Assembly (NCBI RefSeq): GCF_920984675.1
Contig: NZ_CAKLBV010000009.1
Span: forward strand, 44,541 to 108,540
Source of the DNA: Methylobacterium sp. Leaf118
GTDB lineage: Bacteria > Pseudomonadota > Alphaproteobacteria > Rhizobiales > Beijerinckiaceae
DNA length: 64,000 nucleotides
Direction of reading: 5' to 3'
Shown: positions 26,903-35,173 of the stretch, piece after piece
How positions within the stretch are numbered: position 1 is the stretch's first letter
Layout of the letters: each line of letters opens with the position of its first letter
Translations under genes and position numbers: made by a program
Notes under the pieces: generated by a model
The model's input: the letters and a program-made list of their open reading frames with translations, nothing else
Told to the model about the DNA's origin: nothing
The model's database searches: none

Positions 26903-27954
26903 GGATCGCCCTCCTCGCCCATCTCCGCCATCCGATCGCACCCCCCTTTGCCGGCGGCCTGGAGGCCTATACCTGGCACCTCGCCGAGGGGCTGACGGCG
27001 CGGGGCCACGCGGTCGTGCTGTTCGCCGCCGGGGACAGCGACCGGCGCTTCGCGATCGACCCGGTGATCCCGGTGCATCACGAGCAGGGCTTCCCGGGGC
27101 GGGAGCACCGGGGCGATCCGGACCTGACGGCGCATGTCGATGCGGGCTACCGGACCGCCTGCGACCGGATCGCCGCCGGCGGCTTCGACGTGCTGCACAA
27201 CAACAGCCTGAGCCGGCTGCCGCTGGAGCGGCGCCGCATTGCCGCCGTGCCGACGGTGACCTCCCTGCACGTGCCGCCCTACGACGCCCTGCGCTGGTTC
27301 GTGCAGGAGAGCGTCACGCCCGGCCACCGGATCACCGCGACGTCGCGGGCGCAGGTCGCGGCGTGGTGGCCGGCCGGCGCGCCGCCGCAGGTCTCGGTGC
27401 TCCCCAACGGGATCGATCCCGCCGCCTGGCCCTTCCAGGCGCAGGGCGACGGCAGCGCCGTCTGGTGCGGGCGGATCACGCCGGTCAAGGGCCCGCATCT
27501 CGCCGTCGCGGCGGCCCGGCGGGCGGGACTGCCGCTGACCCTCTACGGACCGATCGAGGCGCCCGATTACTGGGAGCGCGACGTCGCCCCGCATCTCGGC
27601 GGCCCGATCCGCTACGGCGGCCATCGCGACGGCGCCGCCCTCGCCCGCGCGATCGGCCGCGCCTCCGTCTTCCTGTTCACCCCGTGCTGGGACGAGCCGT
27701 TCGGTCTGGTGGCGGTCGAGGCGATGGCCTGCGGCCTCCCGGTCGCCGGGATCGCCCGGGGGGCGGCCGCGGAGGTCGTCGGCGAGGCCGGCTGTCTCGT
27801 CGCGCCCGGAGACGAGGCGGCTCTCGCGGATGCCATCGGCGCGGCTTTGGCGATTCCGCGCACGGTCCCGCACGCCCGCGTCCGACGCCTGTTCACCCGC
27901 GACCTGTGGCTCGACCGGTGCGAGGCCCTCTACGCTCAGGCCCGCGCCGGCTGA
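26899..27954 (+). CDS. Glycosyltransferase family 4 protein
   Basis: The protein has 351 aa from a GTG that overlaps the preceding stop (GTGA). It starts MRIALLAHLRHPIAPPFAGGLE, a GT4 acceptor domain; VWCGRITPVKGPHLA and CWDEPFGLVAVEAMACGLPVAG form the donor-binding region. It is the last gene of the plus-strand glycosyltransferase run (21.7-28.0 kb) and is followed by a strong hairpin. Confidence 0.88.
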   Translation: MRIALLAHLRHPIAPPFAGGLEAYTWHLAEGLTARGHAVVLFAAGDSDRRFAIDPVIPVHHEQGFPGREHRGDPDLTAHVDAGYRTACDRIAAGGFDVLHNNSLSRLPLERRRIAAVPTVTSLHVPPYDALRWFVQESVTPGHRITATSRAQVAAWWPAGAPPQVSVLPNGIDPAAWPFQAQGDGSAVWCGRITPVKGPHLAVAAARRAGLPLTLYGPIEAPDYWERDVAPHLGGPIRYGGHRDGAALARAIGRASVFLFTPCWDEPFGLVAVEAMACGLPVAGIARGAAAEVVGEAGCLVAPGDEAALADAIGAALAIPRTVPHARVRRLFTRDLWLDRCEALYAQARAG

Positions 27955-28033
27955 GGTTTGTCCGCCCCGGGGCGGGATCAGCGCGGCATGCCGAGGCCCG
28001 CGAGAGGACCGGCGTCGCGGCTCATCCCAAGCG

Positions 28034-28066
28034 GCACGGACCAGGACCGATGGTCCTGGTCCGTGC
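28034..28066. terminator. Perfect 15-bp palindromic hairpin between convergent units
   Basis: GCACGGACCAGGACC and its exact complement are separated by GAT. It lies between the convergent GT4 gene and the cyanase gene. No T-run follows on either strand, so it may block transcription by structure or protein binding rather than act as a classical terminator. Confidence 0.6.
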
Positions 28067-28137
28067 GTCCGGCGAACGCCCGCCGCCCCGCCGTCGCGGG
28101 GGCGATCGACGAGGCGTCCCCTCATCGCCGAGGGGGA

Positions 28138-28626
28138 TCAGGGCTCCTTGAAGCCGTATTCCGGGGTCTCGTCGTCGTTGCCGTAATACTTGTACGGCAG
28201 GAATTTTCCGGAGAGGTTCATCTTCACCCGGTCGCCCTTGTTGTTGGGCTCGCGCTCCATGGTCATGTTGAAGTCGATCGCCGACATGATGCCGTCGCCG
28301 AAATCCTCCTGGATCAGCTCCTTCCAGGTGGTGCCGTAGACCATCACCAACTCGTAGAAGCGGTAGATCAGCGGATCGGTCGGCGGCAACTGCGGGATCG
28401 AGCCGCGATAGGGCGCCTCGTTGAGCATGCGCTCCTCGGCCTGGCTCAGGCCGAACAGCGCGGCCGCCCGGGCGGCCTGGGGCTTGGGCAGCTTCATCTG
28501 GCCCATGCAGGCGGCGGTGATCAGGATCGGCGAGATCCCGCCGATCTCCTCCTGGATGTACTTCCATGTCCAGCCCTTCTCGCGCTTGATGTCGAGCAGC
28601 TTCTCGGTGAGATCTTCGCGCTTCAT
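28138..28626 (-). CDS. cynS: Cyanate hydratase (cyanase)
   Basis: The protein has 162 aa, close to the usual 156. The catalytic residues known from E. coli (Arg96, Glu99, Ser122) correspond to Arg89, Glu92 (LIYRFYELV) and Ser115 (IMSAIDF) with the same spacing. It turns cyanate plus bicarbonate into carbamate and CO2, releasing ammonia, in the cytosol. It is the last gene of an operon with a CmpA/NrtA-type ABC importer, which therefore probably carries cyanate. The operon has a sigma-54-type promoter. Confidence 0.97.
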   Translation of the reverse strand: MKREDLTEKLLDIKREKGWTWKYIQEEIGGISPILITAACMGQMKLPKPQAARAAALFGLSQAEERMLNEAPYRGSIPQLPPTDPLIYRFYELVMVYGTTWKELIQEDFGDGIMSAIDFNMTMEREPNNKGDRVKMNLSGKFLPYKYYGNDDETPEYGFKEP

Positions 28627-28730
28627 TGGATCGTCTCCTTGTCGTCAGGCCTGGAGGGGCATGGCCCCTCCCGTTGCGGAATGGGCTCGCGGGGGCGGAG
28701 GCGCCGGTCCGCGAGGAGGCGGCGCCGGGA

Positions 28731-29723
28731 TCAGGCCCGCCGGACCGGAGGCTCGGCGGCGATCGCGGCGGCGTCGGCCTCGCTGAGCGAGGGGCGCACC
28801 ACCGGCGGATGGCGCGGATCGTAGCCCTCGGGCATCGCGTCCCGTAGGGTGCGGGAGCGGGTCACGAGGAAGTCGATCAGGTGGTTGCGCAGGGCGTAAT
28901 AGCCCGGCGCGTGGTGCAGCTGCGTGCGGTCGCGGTCCTTGGGCAGCGGGTTCTCGACGATCTCGGCGACCTTCGCCTCCGGCCCGTTCGTCATCAGCAC
29001 GATCCGGTCGGCGAGATAGATCGCCTCGTCGACGTCGTGGGTGATCATGAACACCGTCTGCCCGGTCTCGACGCAGATCCGGCGCACCTCGTCCTGCAGC
29101 GTGCCGCGGGTCAGGGCGTCGAGCGCCGAGAAGGGCTCGTCCATCAGGAGGATCTTCGGTTCGATGGCGAGCGCCCGGGCGATGCCGACGCGCTGCTTCA
29201 TGCCGCCCGACAATTCCGACGGGCGCTTGTGCTCGGCGCCGGCCAGCCCCACCGTGGCGATGGCCTTGCGGGCCCGCGCCTCGATCTCGGGACGCTTCGC
29301 CCGCCGCCAGCGCGAGGACACCGCGTAGGCCACGTTGCCGAGCACGCTGCGCCAGGGCAGCAGCGCATGGCCCTGGAAGATCACCGCGCGGTCGAGGCTC
29401 GTGCCGGTGATGGCCTGCCCGTCGACGATGACGACTCCCTCGGAGGGCGCGTCGAGCCCGGCGAGGATGTTGAGAACCGTGGTCTTGCCGCAGCCGGAAT
29501 GGCCGATCATGCACACGAACTCGCCGCGGCGCATCGGCAGCCACAGGTTCTCGAAGATCGTCGTGACCTTGCCCCCCGGCCCCGGATAGCGCCGGGCGAT
29601 CCCCTCGATGGAGATGAACTTTTCGGAATTCGGCATGCGGCTGGTCCCGGCCTCAGCCGTTTCGGAAGGCACGCGGCGGGCGCGCCGCGCGAAGGGAAGG
29701 AGCGTGCTCATGGGGCGCCTCAT
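28731..29723 (-). CDS. cynD: ABC transporter ATP-binding protein (cyanate/nitrate type, NrtD/CynD-like)
   Basis: The protein has 330 aa from ATG 29723, which overlaps the permease stop (ATGA); ATG 29711 is four codons downstream. The Walker A GHSGCGKTT, signature LSGGMKQR, Walker B LLMDEPFSALD and H-loop MITHDVDEA are intact. The C-terminal tail (DFLVTRSRTLRDAMP) resembles NrtD/CynD proteins of nitrate and cyanate importers. It energises uptake; the cyanase downstream suggests cyanate. Confidence 0.9.
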   Translation of the reverse strand: MRRPMSTLLPFARRARRVPSETAEAGTSRMPNSEKFISIEGIARRYPGPGGKVTTIFENLWLPMRRGEFVCMIGHSGCGKTTVLNILAGLDAPSEGVVIVDGQAITGTSLDRAVIFQGHALLPWRSVLGNVAYAVSSRWRRAKRPEIEARARKAIATVGLAGAEHKRPSELSGGMKQRVGIARALAIEPKILLMDEPFSALDALTRGTLQDEVRRICVETGQTVFMITHDVDEAIYLADRIVLMTNGPEAKVAEIVENPLPKDRDRTQLHHAPGYYALRNHLIDFLVTRSRTLRDAMPEGYDPRHPPVVRPSLSEADAAAIAAEPPVRRA

Positions 29724-30559
29724 TCCGGGAAGGTCACGAGGCGCTGGGCGCGCGCCAGGAGCTGGTCGAGGACCATGCCGACGAGGCCGATCACCAGAAT
29801 CGAGGTGATCACATTGGTGATCGAGAGGTTGTTCCACTCGTTCCAGACGAAGTAGCCAATGCCGGTGCCGCCGACCAACATCTCGGCCGCCACGATGACG
29901 AGCCAGGCGATGCCGATGGAGATGCGCATGCCGGTAAGGATCGTCGGGGCCGCCGCCGGCAGGATCACCGTGAAGGCCCGCCGGACCGGGCCGACCTCCA
30001 GGGTGCGGGCGACGTTGAGCCATTCCTTGCGGGTGCCGGCGACGCCGAAGACCGTGTTGATCAGCATCGGCCAGATCGAGCAGATGAAGATCACGAAGAT
30101 CGCCGACAGGCTCGAATCCTTGATCGTGTAGAGGGCGAGCGGCATCCAGGCGAGCGGGGAGACCGGCTTCAGGATCTGGATGAACGGGTCGAGGGCTTGG
30201 GCTGTCAGCGGCGACATGCCGATGAGGAAGCCGACCGGGATCGCCACCAGCACCGCGAGGCCGTAGCCCAGCGCCACGCGGCCGATGGAATAGGCGAGCT
30301 GGACGCCGATGCCCTTGTCGTTGGGGCCGCGGTCGTAGAACGGGTCCTTCAGGTGCGTCCAGATCGTCGCCCCGACATCGAGCGGGCCGGGCATGGCCGA
30401 CTTGCCGGTGGTGGCCGCCTGCCCCATCAGGGCGGCGTATTCCGGGTCCATGGCCTCGGTGCGGGCGGTGCCGCTCACCGCGATCTGCCAGCCGAGCAGG
30501 ATCAGCGCGAGGAGCGCCAACGAGAGGATGCCGGCGCGAAGCCGCAGGGTGCGTGGCAT
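29720..30559 (-). CDS. cynB: ABC transporter permease (NrtB/CynB-like)
   Basis: The protein has 279 aa. An N-terminal helix is followed by an external loop and a typical permease domain with KEWLNVARTLEVGPVRRAFTV as the ATPase-contact loop, and LVGGTGIGYFVWNEWNNL near the end, a segment shared by nitrate/bicarbonate/cyanate permeases. It lies 4 bp after the substrate-binding-protein gene and overlaps the ATPase gene by four bases. Confidence 0.92.
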   Translation of the reverse strand: MPRTLRLRAGILSLALLALILLGWQIAVSGTARTEAMDPEYAALMGQAATTGKSAMPGPLDVGATIWTHLKDPFYDRGPNDKGIGVQLAYSIGRVALGYGLAVLVAIPVGFLIGMSPLTAQALDPFIQILKPVSPLAWMPLALYTIKDSSLSAIFVIFICSIWPMLINTVFGVAGTRKEWLNVARTLEVGPVRRAFTVILPAAAPTILTGMRISIGIAWLVIVAAEMLVGGTGIGYFVWNEWNNLSITNVITSILVIGLVGMVLDQLLARAQRLVTFPE

Positions 30560-30563
30560 GGCC

Positions 30564-31943
30564 CTAGCTCGCGCGCTTGATCTTGAAGGACTCGAGGTAT
30601 TCCGCGGGCTTGGCCGGATCGAAGGTCTTGCCCATCACCACGAAGGTCTTGGTAGTGGCCTCCGGCGGGGTGAGCCCGTCCTGCCGCATCAACTTGGCGG
30701 CGTCGGTGGCGCGGTAGACCTGTTTGGCGACGCCTGCGTAATCGACCTCGCCCTTGATCTGGCCCCAGCGCTTCATCTGGGTCAGCGTCCAGATCGCGAA
30801 GCTCTCGTAGGGGAACGGGTCGAAGGCGACCCGCTTCGGGTCCTTCTTCACGTTGCCGAGCCCGTCGGCATAGGTGCCGGTGAGAACCTGCTCGATCACC
30901 GTGAGCGGCTGGTTGAGATAGTTGGCCGGCGCGATGGCGGCGGCGATCTCCTTCCGGTTCTCCGCTTTCGACGCGTAGGCGGTGGCCTGGAGGATGGCGC
31001 GCAGGAGCGCGGCCGTGGCGTTCGGCATCTCGCGGATCGTGTCCTGCGCCACCGAGAAGGAGCAGCAGGGATGCCCGTCCCAGATCTCCTTCGACAGGAT
31101 GTGGATGAAGCCGACGCCGTCATAGACCGCGCGCTGGACGACGTTGTCGGGGGCGAGGAAGCCGTCGATGTTGTCCGCGCGGAGATTGGCGACCATCTCG
31201 GGCGGCGGTACGGAGCGCAACTGCACGTCGGTGTCGGGATCGATGCCGTGCTCGGCGAGGTAGTAGCGCAACAGATAGTTGTGGTTCGAGTAATCGAACG
31301 GGATCGCGAGTTTGAAGCCTTTCCAGTTCTTCGGGTCGCGGTTGTCTTTGTGCTTATTCGCGAGGCAGATTGCCTGTCCGTTGACGTTTTCGATCGCCGG
31401 CACGGCGAAGGGCACCGGGTTCGATCCGAGCCCCATCGTGATGGCGAGCGGCATCGGCGCCAGCATATGCGCGGCGTCGTATTCCTTGTTCAGGGTCTTG
31501 TCGCGCACCACCGCCCAGCCGGCGGTCTTCACCACGTCGACGTTGAGGCCCTGCTTCTCGTAGAAGCCCATCGGCTTGGCCATGATGATCGGCGTGGCGC
31601 AGGTGATCGGGATGAACCCGATCTTGAGGTCGGCCTTCTCCGGCTTGCCCGCTTCGGCGAAGGCCTCCGCCACGAAGCGGGTCGGCAGGAACTGGCTGAC
31701 GGCGGCCGCCGCGATCGCGAATCCGACGCTGCGCAGGAAGGCGCGGCGCTCCGCGGGCTGCGGGAACAGGGCCCGCATCATCGTCGCCTCGACCGCGCGC
31801 TCGATCGCGGCGTCCCCGCCCGGCAGGGCCGCCTCGTGCGCGGCTTGGCTTTCGTGCGCGGCTTGGCTTTCGTGCGATCCGCAGGAGCAGCCGCCGCGAG
31901 CAAGGCGGCGCTTGGCATCGAAGGGATTGTCGAACAGGGCCAT
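30564..31943 (-). CDS. cynA: CmpA/NrtA-family substrate-binding protein (cyanate importer)
   Basis: The protein has 459 aa, matching CmpA/NrtA-type binding proteins. A cytoplasmic-looking start with CSCGSH and a duplicated ESQAAH unit precedes a twin-arginine-like signal (ERRAFLRSVGFAIAAAAVSQ) at about residues 64-83, unusually far from the N-terminus, though I recall similar extensions in proteobacterial NrtA-like proteins. The mature part has IGFIPITCATPIIMAKPMG and LAIPFDYSNHNYLLRYYLA. It is the first gene of the cyanate operon; the ligand is inferred from cyanase. GGAGA precedes the ATG. Confidence 0.88.
   Translation of the reverse strand: MALFDNPFDAKRRLARGGCSCGSHESQAAHESQAAHEAALPGGDAAIERAVEATMMRALFPQPAERRAFLRSVGFAIAAAAVSQFLPTRFVAEAFAEAGKPEKADLKIGFIPITCATPIIMAKPMGFYEKQGLNVDVVKTAGWAVVRDKTLNKEYDAAHMLAPMPLAITMGLGSNPVPFAVPAIENVNGQAICLANKHKDNRDPKNWKGFKLAIPFDYSNHNYLLRYYLAEHGIDPDTDVQLRSVPPPEMVANLRADNIDGFLAPDNVVQRAVYDGVGFIHILSKEIWDGHPCCSFSVAQDTIREMPNATAALLRAILQATAYASKAENRKEIAAAIAPANYLNQPLTVIEQVLTGTYADGLGNVKKDPKRVAFDPFPYESFAIWTLTQMKRWGQIKGEVDYAGVAKQVYRATDAAKLMRQDGLTPPEATTKTFVVMGKTFDPAKPAEYLESFKIKRAS
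31836..31871. repeat. Tandem 18-bp duplication inside cynA
   Basis: GTGCGCGGCTTGGCTTTC occurs twice in direct tandem and encodes the repeated ESQAAH unit of the N-terminal extension. It preserves the frame and looks like recent slippage. Confidence 0.9.
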
Positions 31944-31976
31944 CGCGGTCTCCGGCAGGGCAGATGAGGATCTCTC

Positions 31977-31993
31977 AGCAACAGTCGCGCCAA
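31977..31993 (-). promoter_or_regulatory. Sigma-54 (-24/-12) promoter of the cyn operon
   Basis: Read on the minus strand the sequence is TTGGCGCGACTGTTGCT. Against the consensus YTGGCACGRNNNTTGCW there is one mismatch, and the GG-to-GC spacing is correct. The start point would fall about 20 bp before the cynA ATG. A sigma-54 activator gene lies in the same block. Confidence 0.8.
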
Positions 31994-32070
31994 ACGCTGG
32001 GATTATTTATTCCTGCTGAGAAATCAGCGACTTGCTGTCCGTGGGCCGGCTCGGCCGGCCCGGGCGACTT

Positions 32071-32101
32071 CGACAATGTCGATCCTTTGTCGACATTGTC
32101 G
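32071..32101. promoter_or_regulatory. Upstream activator site of the cyn operon (inverted repeat)
   Basis: CGACAATGTCGA and TCGACATTGTCG are perfect 12-bp inverted arms with a 7-nt spacer TCCTTTG. The dyad centre is about 93 bp upstream of the -24 element, a normal distance for an enhancer bound by a sigma-54 activator. The 3' half CTTTGTCGACATTGTCGG recurs exactly at 37259-37276. Confidence 0.75.
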
Positions 32102-32107
32102 GCGGGT

Positions 32108-32872
32108 TCAGCGCAGCAGCATCACGAGGCCCGCGCCGGCGATGAGGGCGGCCAGCACGGTCTCGAGCAGGCCCTCGCGGACGGCGCAGGCGGCGCGCAG
32201 CCGCAGACCGAGGAGGCCACCGCCCGCGCCCCCCGCCCCGAAGGCCAGGACGAGGACCCAATCCACCATCTCGGACAGGGCGTAGCTGAGACCCGTGGTG
32301 AGGCCGAAGGCAGTGATCACGACGAGCGAGCAGCCCACCGCGCTGACGAGCGGCATCCCGGTCGCGGCGACGAGCCCGGGCACGACGAGGAAGCCGCCGC
32401 CGATGCCGAAGAAGCCCGACATCAGCCCTGTGGCCCCGCCGAAGCCGACGAGCTTCGGCACGCTCTCCCGCCGCGCGTCCGCCGGCGCGAGGCCGGGCCG
32501 GAACCGGCGCCGGATCATCAGGCCGGCGGCCGCGAGCATGACCAGCGCGAACAGGCCCTGCAGCCGGGCCCCGTCGAACTGCTTGCCGAGGCCGGCGCCG
32601 AGAAGGGCCGCGAGGATGCCGGCCATGCCGAACCATCCGGCGGCGCGCCACGGCACCCGCGCCACCCGCAGATGGCCGACCAGGTTGACGAGGGCGCAGG
32701 CGGCGACCGCGAAGGCGCCGGTCCCGACCGCGACGTGAACGTTCCGCAGCCCGACGACGTGGATCAGCATCGGGATCGCGAGAAGCGAGCCGCCGCCGCC
32801 CGCAAGCCCGAGGATCAGCCCGACGACCGAGCCGGAGGTCGCCCCGAGGGCGAGTTGCACGGGGTCCCGCAT
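32108..32872 (-). CDS. TauE/SafE-family membrane exporter
   Basis: The protein has 254 aa with about eight hydrophobic helices. The two half-repeats of the family are visible: GSVVGLILGLAGGGGSLLAIP near the start and GLMSGFFGIGGGFLVVPGLV in the middle. Family members are linked to export of sulfite or sulfoacetate. It is 4 bp after the persulfide-dioxygenase-like gene, so sulfite is a natural substrate guess. It is the last gene of the osmC-like operon, just before the cyn control region. Confidence 0.88.
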   Translation of the reverse strand: MRDPVQLALGATSGSVVGLILGLAGGGGSLLAIPMLIHVVGLRNVHVAVGTGAFAVAACALVNLVGHLRVARVPWRAAGWFGMAGILAALLGAGLGKQFDGARLQGLFALVMLAAAGLMIRRRFRPGLAPADARRESVPKLVGFGGATGLMSGFFGIGGGFLVVPGLVAATGMPLVSAVGCSLVVITAFGLTTGLSYALSEMVDWVLVLAFGAGGAGGGLLGLRLRAACAVREGLLETVLAALIAGAGLVMLLR

Positions 32873-32876
32873 CGGC

Positions 32877-33827
32877 TCAGCCCCGGCCCGTGGTCAGGGG
32901 GATCTTGAGGTAGCGGGTCCCGTTCGCCTCCGGCTCCGGCAGGCGGCCGCCGCGCATGTTCACCTGGATCGAGGGCATGATCAGGCGCGGCGCCGGGAGG
33001 GTTCGGTCGCGGGCGGTGCGCATCGCCACGAACTGGTCCTCGTCGGTCCCGTCGCGGACATGGACGTTGCCGGTACGCTGGGCGGCGACGCTGGTCTCGG
33101 TGACGAAACGGTCGCGGCCCGGCGCCTTGTAGTCGTGGCAGAGGAACAGGCGCGTCGCGTCGGGCAGCGACAGCAGGCGCCGGATCGAGCGGAACAGGAG
33201 GCGGGCATCGCCCCCGGGGAAATCGGCCCGCGCCGTGCCGTAATCCGGCATGAACAGGGTGTCGCCGACGAAGGCGGCGTCGCCGATCACGTAGGCGAGG
33301 TCGGCCGGGGTATGCCCCGGCACGTGCAGGACCACGGCCTCGATCCCGCCGAGACGGAAGCGCTCGCCGTCCTCGAACAAGCGGTCGAACTCGGCCCCGG
33401 TGCGGGCGAAGTCGGTGCCCGCGTTGAACAGCGTGCCGAAGGTCTCCTGCACCGCGACGATGCCGCGGCCGATGGCGAGGCGCCCGCCGAGCTGGGCCTG
33501 CAGGGAGGGCGCGGCCGAGAGATGGTCGGCATGGACATGGGTTTCCAGGATCCACGCGACCGTCAGGTTTTCCGCGCGGATGTAGTCGATCACCGGGTCG
33601 ACCGCGGTGGAGGACAGGGTGCCCGAAGCCGGATCGAAATCGAGCACCGAGTCGATCACCGCCGCCTCGCGGCTGTGCGGGTCGTGGACGACGAAGGTCG
33701 CGGTGTGGGTGGCCTCGTCGAAGAAGCCTCGCACGACCGGGCGCGGGGCCGCGCCCGAGAGGCACGCCGCGACCTGCCGCTGCGCCTGTTCGAGGGCGGG
33801 ATCGGCGGCGCCGAGGGTGGGTGTCAT
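32877..33827 (-). CDS. Metallo-beta-lactamase-fold persulfide dioxygenase-like protein
   Basis: The protein has 316 aa from ATG 33827. THVHADHLSA gives the HxHxDH metal motif, VPGHTPADLAYVI a further metal His, VGDTLFMPDYGTARADFPGG a segment typical of ETHE1/BlhA-like sulfur dioxygenases, and LFLCHDYKAPGR the last His. Family members oxidise glutathione persulfide to sulfite with one iron atom, or act as related hydrolases. Next to a TauE/SafE gene, a sulfane-sulfur-to-sulfite role fits. Substrate is not proven. Confidence 0.82.
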   Translation of the reverse strand: MTPTLGAADPALEQAQRQVAACLSGAAPRPVVRGFFDEATHTATFVVHDPHSREAAVIDSVLDFDPASGTLSSTAVDPVIDYIRAENLTVAWILETHVHADHLSAAPSLQAQLGGRLAIGRGIVAVQETFGTLFNAGTDFARTGAEFDRLFEDGERFRLGGIEAVVLHVPGHTPADLAYVIGDAAFVGDTLFMPDYGTARADFPGGDARLLFRSIRRLLSLPDATRLFLCHDYKAPGRDRFVTETSVAAQRTGNVHVRDGTDEDQFVAMRTARDRTLPAPRLIMPSIQVNMRGGRLPEPEANGTRYLKIPLTTGRG

Positions 33828-33838
33828 CGGATCCCGCC

Positions 33839-35173
33839 TCAGGCCGCGAGCCAGGCGGTGACGTCGCCGCCCTGCCGCTGCTCCATCGCCAGGCGGTGCG
33901 GGCTCTCCTCGACGACGTGCCAGGGGAGGCCGGCGACGGGGGTGCCGTGCAGCGCGATCGGCGCCGAGCGGGTCTTCAGGCGGATGACCGGGGCGGCGTG
34001 GGCGTAGCCCGGATGCTCCCGGTCGAGGATCGTGTGGGCGATGACCTCCGCTTGGCGGGCGATGGGCTCGATGAACCGGCACGGCCGCCCGTCGAGGCTG
34101 ATGCAATCGCCCAGGGCGAAGATGTCCGGCCCGCTCGTGCGCAGGGTCGCCGGATCGACGACGATGCCCCGGTCGAAGGCGAGGCCCGCTCCCCGCACGA
34201 GCCGCGAGGGCGTGGCGAGGCCGGTCGCGGCGATCACGGTCGCGGCGGCCAGACTCGTCCCGTCGGACAAAGCCAGGGCGATGCGGCCGTCGGCCCGGCG
34301 GCTCAGGCCGCTCACGAGGCTCGGGCCCCGATAGGTGACGCCCACGCCTTCGAGACCCGCCCGCAGGCGCCGTCCGGCCGGCTCCGGCAGGAGTTCGGGC
34401 AGCGGCAGCGCCCCGGCCCCGACGAGCGTGACGGCATGGCCGGCGCGGGCCAGATCCTCGGCCAGTTCGCAGCCGACCATGCCGGCGCCGATCACCGCGA
34501 CCGTGCGGGAGCCGCGGGCCAGTTCGGCGTGGAGCGAGGACCAGGCGGCGAGGTCGTTCACCCGCCAGCACAGGGCCGGATCGAGGCCGGCGGGAAGCGC
34601 CGGTCGCGCCCCGTGGGCGAGGACGAGGTGGGTGTAGGACAGGGGGCCGCGCGTGGTGCGCAGGGAATGCCGCGCCGGCGCGAGGCCGACCGCGACCGTC
34701 TCGGCCATCAGGCGCAGGCCGAGACGCGCCGCCGCCGCGATGCCGGTCTCGCGGCGCAGGGCCTCGGGACCGAGGCCGCGCCCGAGGGCGACCGAGAGTT
34801 CCGGCTTGTGATAGAGGCTGCCGTCGCAGGCCGTCACCAGGGTGATCGGCACTTGCCCATCCGCGGCCCGGATCGCCGCGGCGACGCTCCATCCACTGAT
34901 GCCGCCGCCGACGATCACCGCGCCGGGCCGGCGCTGCGGCCCGAGGGCGACCGGGACGGGGGCGACCGGCGCCCGCCGCCGGTAGGGCTCGAAATCCGAC
35001 TTGGTGACGCCGCAGATCGGGCAGGCCCAATCCTCGGGGATGCGCGCGAAGCGGGTGCCGGGGGGCAGGCCGCTATCGGGATCGCCCTCGCCCTCGTCGT
35101 AGATCAGGCCGCAGGCCCGGCAGAGGAATTGTTGCCACGGGCCGAGGCCGTCGGTGGGCTCCGGGCGGCTCAT
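33839..35173 (-). CDS. Rubredoxin-rubredoxin reductase fusion
   Basis: The protein has 444 aa. Residues 16-60 are a rubredoxin domain with iron ligands Cys18, Cys21, Cys51 and Cys54 (CRAC and CPIC). Residues about 83-440 form an FAD/NAD(P)H reductase: AVIVGGGISGWSV (FAD), AVIGAGMVGCELAEDL (NAD) and DIFALGDCISLDGRP (FAD). One chain can thus pass electrons from NAD(P)H to a partner oxygenase. Its start overlaps the upstream acyl-CoA-dehydrogenase-like gene stop (ATGA), suggesting that flavoprotein or a linked oxygenase is the partner. Confidence 0.9.
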   Translation of the reverse strand: MSRPEPTDGLGPWQQFLCRACGLIYDEGEGDPDSGLPPGTRFARIPEDWACPICGVTKSDFEPYRRRAPVAPVPVALGPQRRPGAVIVGGGISGWSVAAAIRAADGQVPITLVTACDGSLYHKPELSVALGRGLGPEALRRETGIAAAARLGLRLMAETVAVGLAPARHSLRTTRGPLSYTHLVLAHGARPALPAGLDPALCWRVNDLAAWSSLHAELARGSRTVAVIGAGMVGCELAEDLARAGHAVTLVGAGALPLPELLPEPAGRRLRAGLEGVGVTYRGPSLVSGLSRRADGRIALALSDGTSLAAATVIAATGLATPSRLVRGAGLAFDRGIVVDPATLRTSGPDIFALGDCISLDGRPCRFIEPIARQAEVIAHTILDREHPGYAHAAPVIRLKTRSAPIALHGTPVAGLPWHVVEESPHRLAMEQRQGGDVTAWLAA

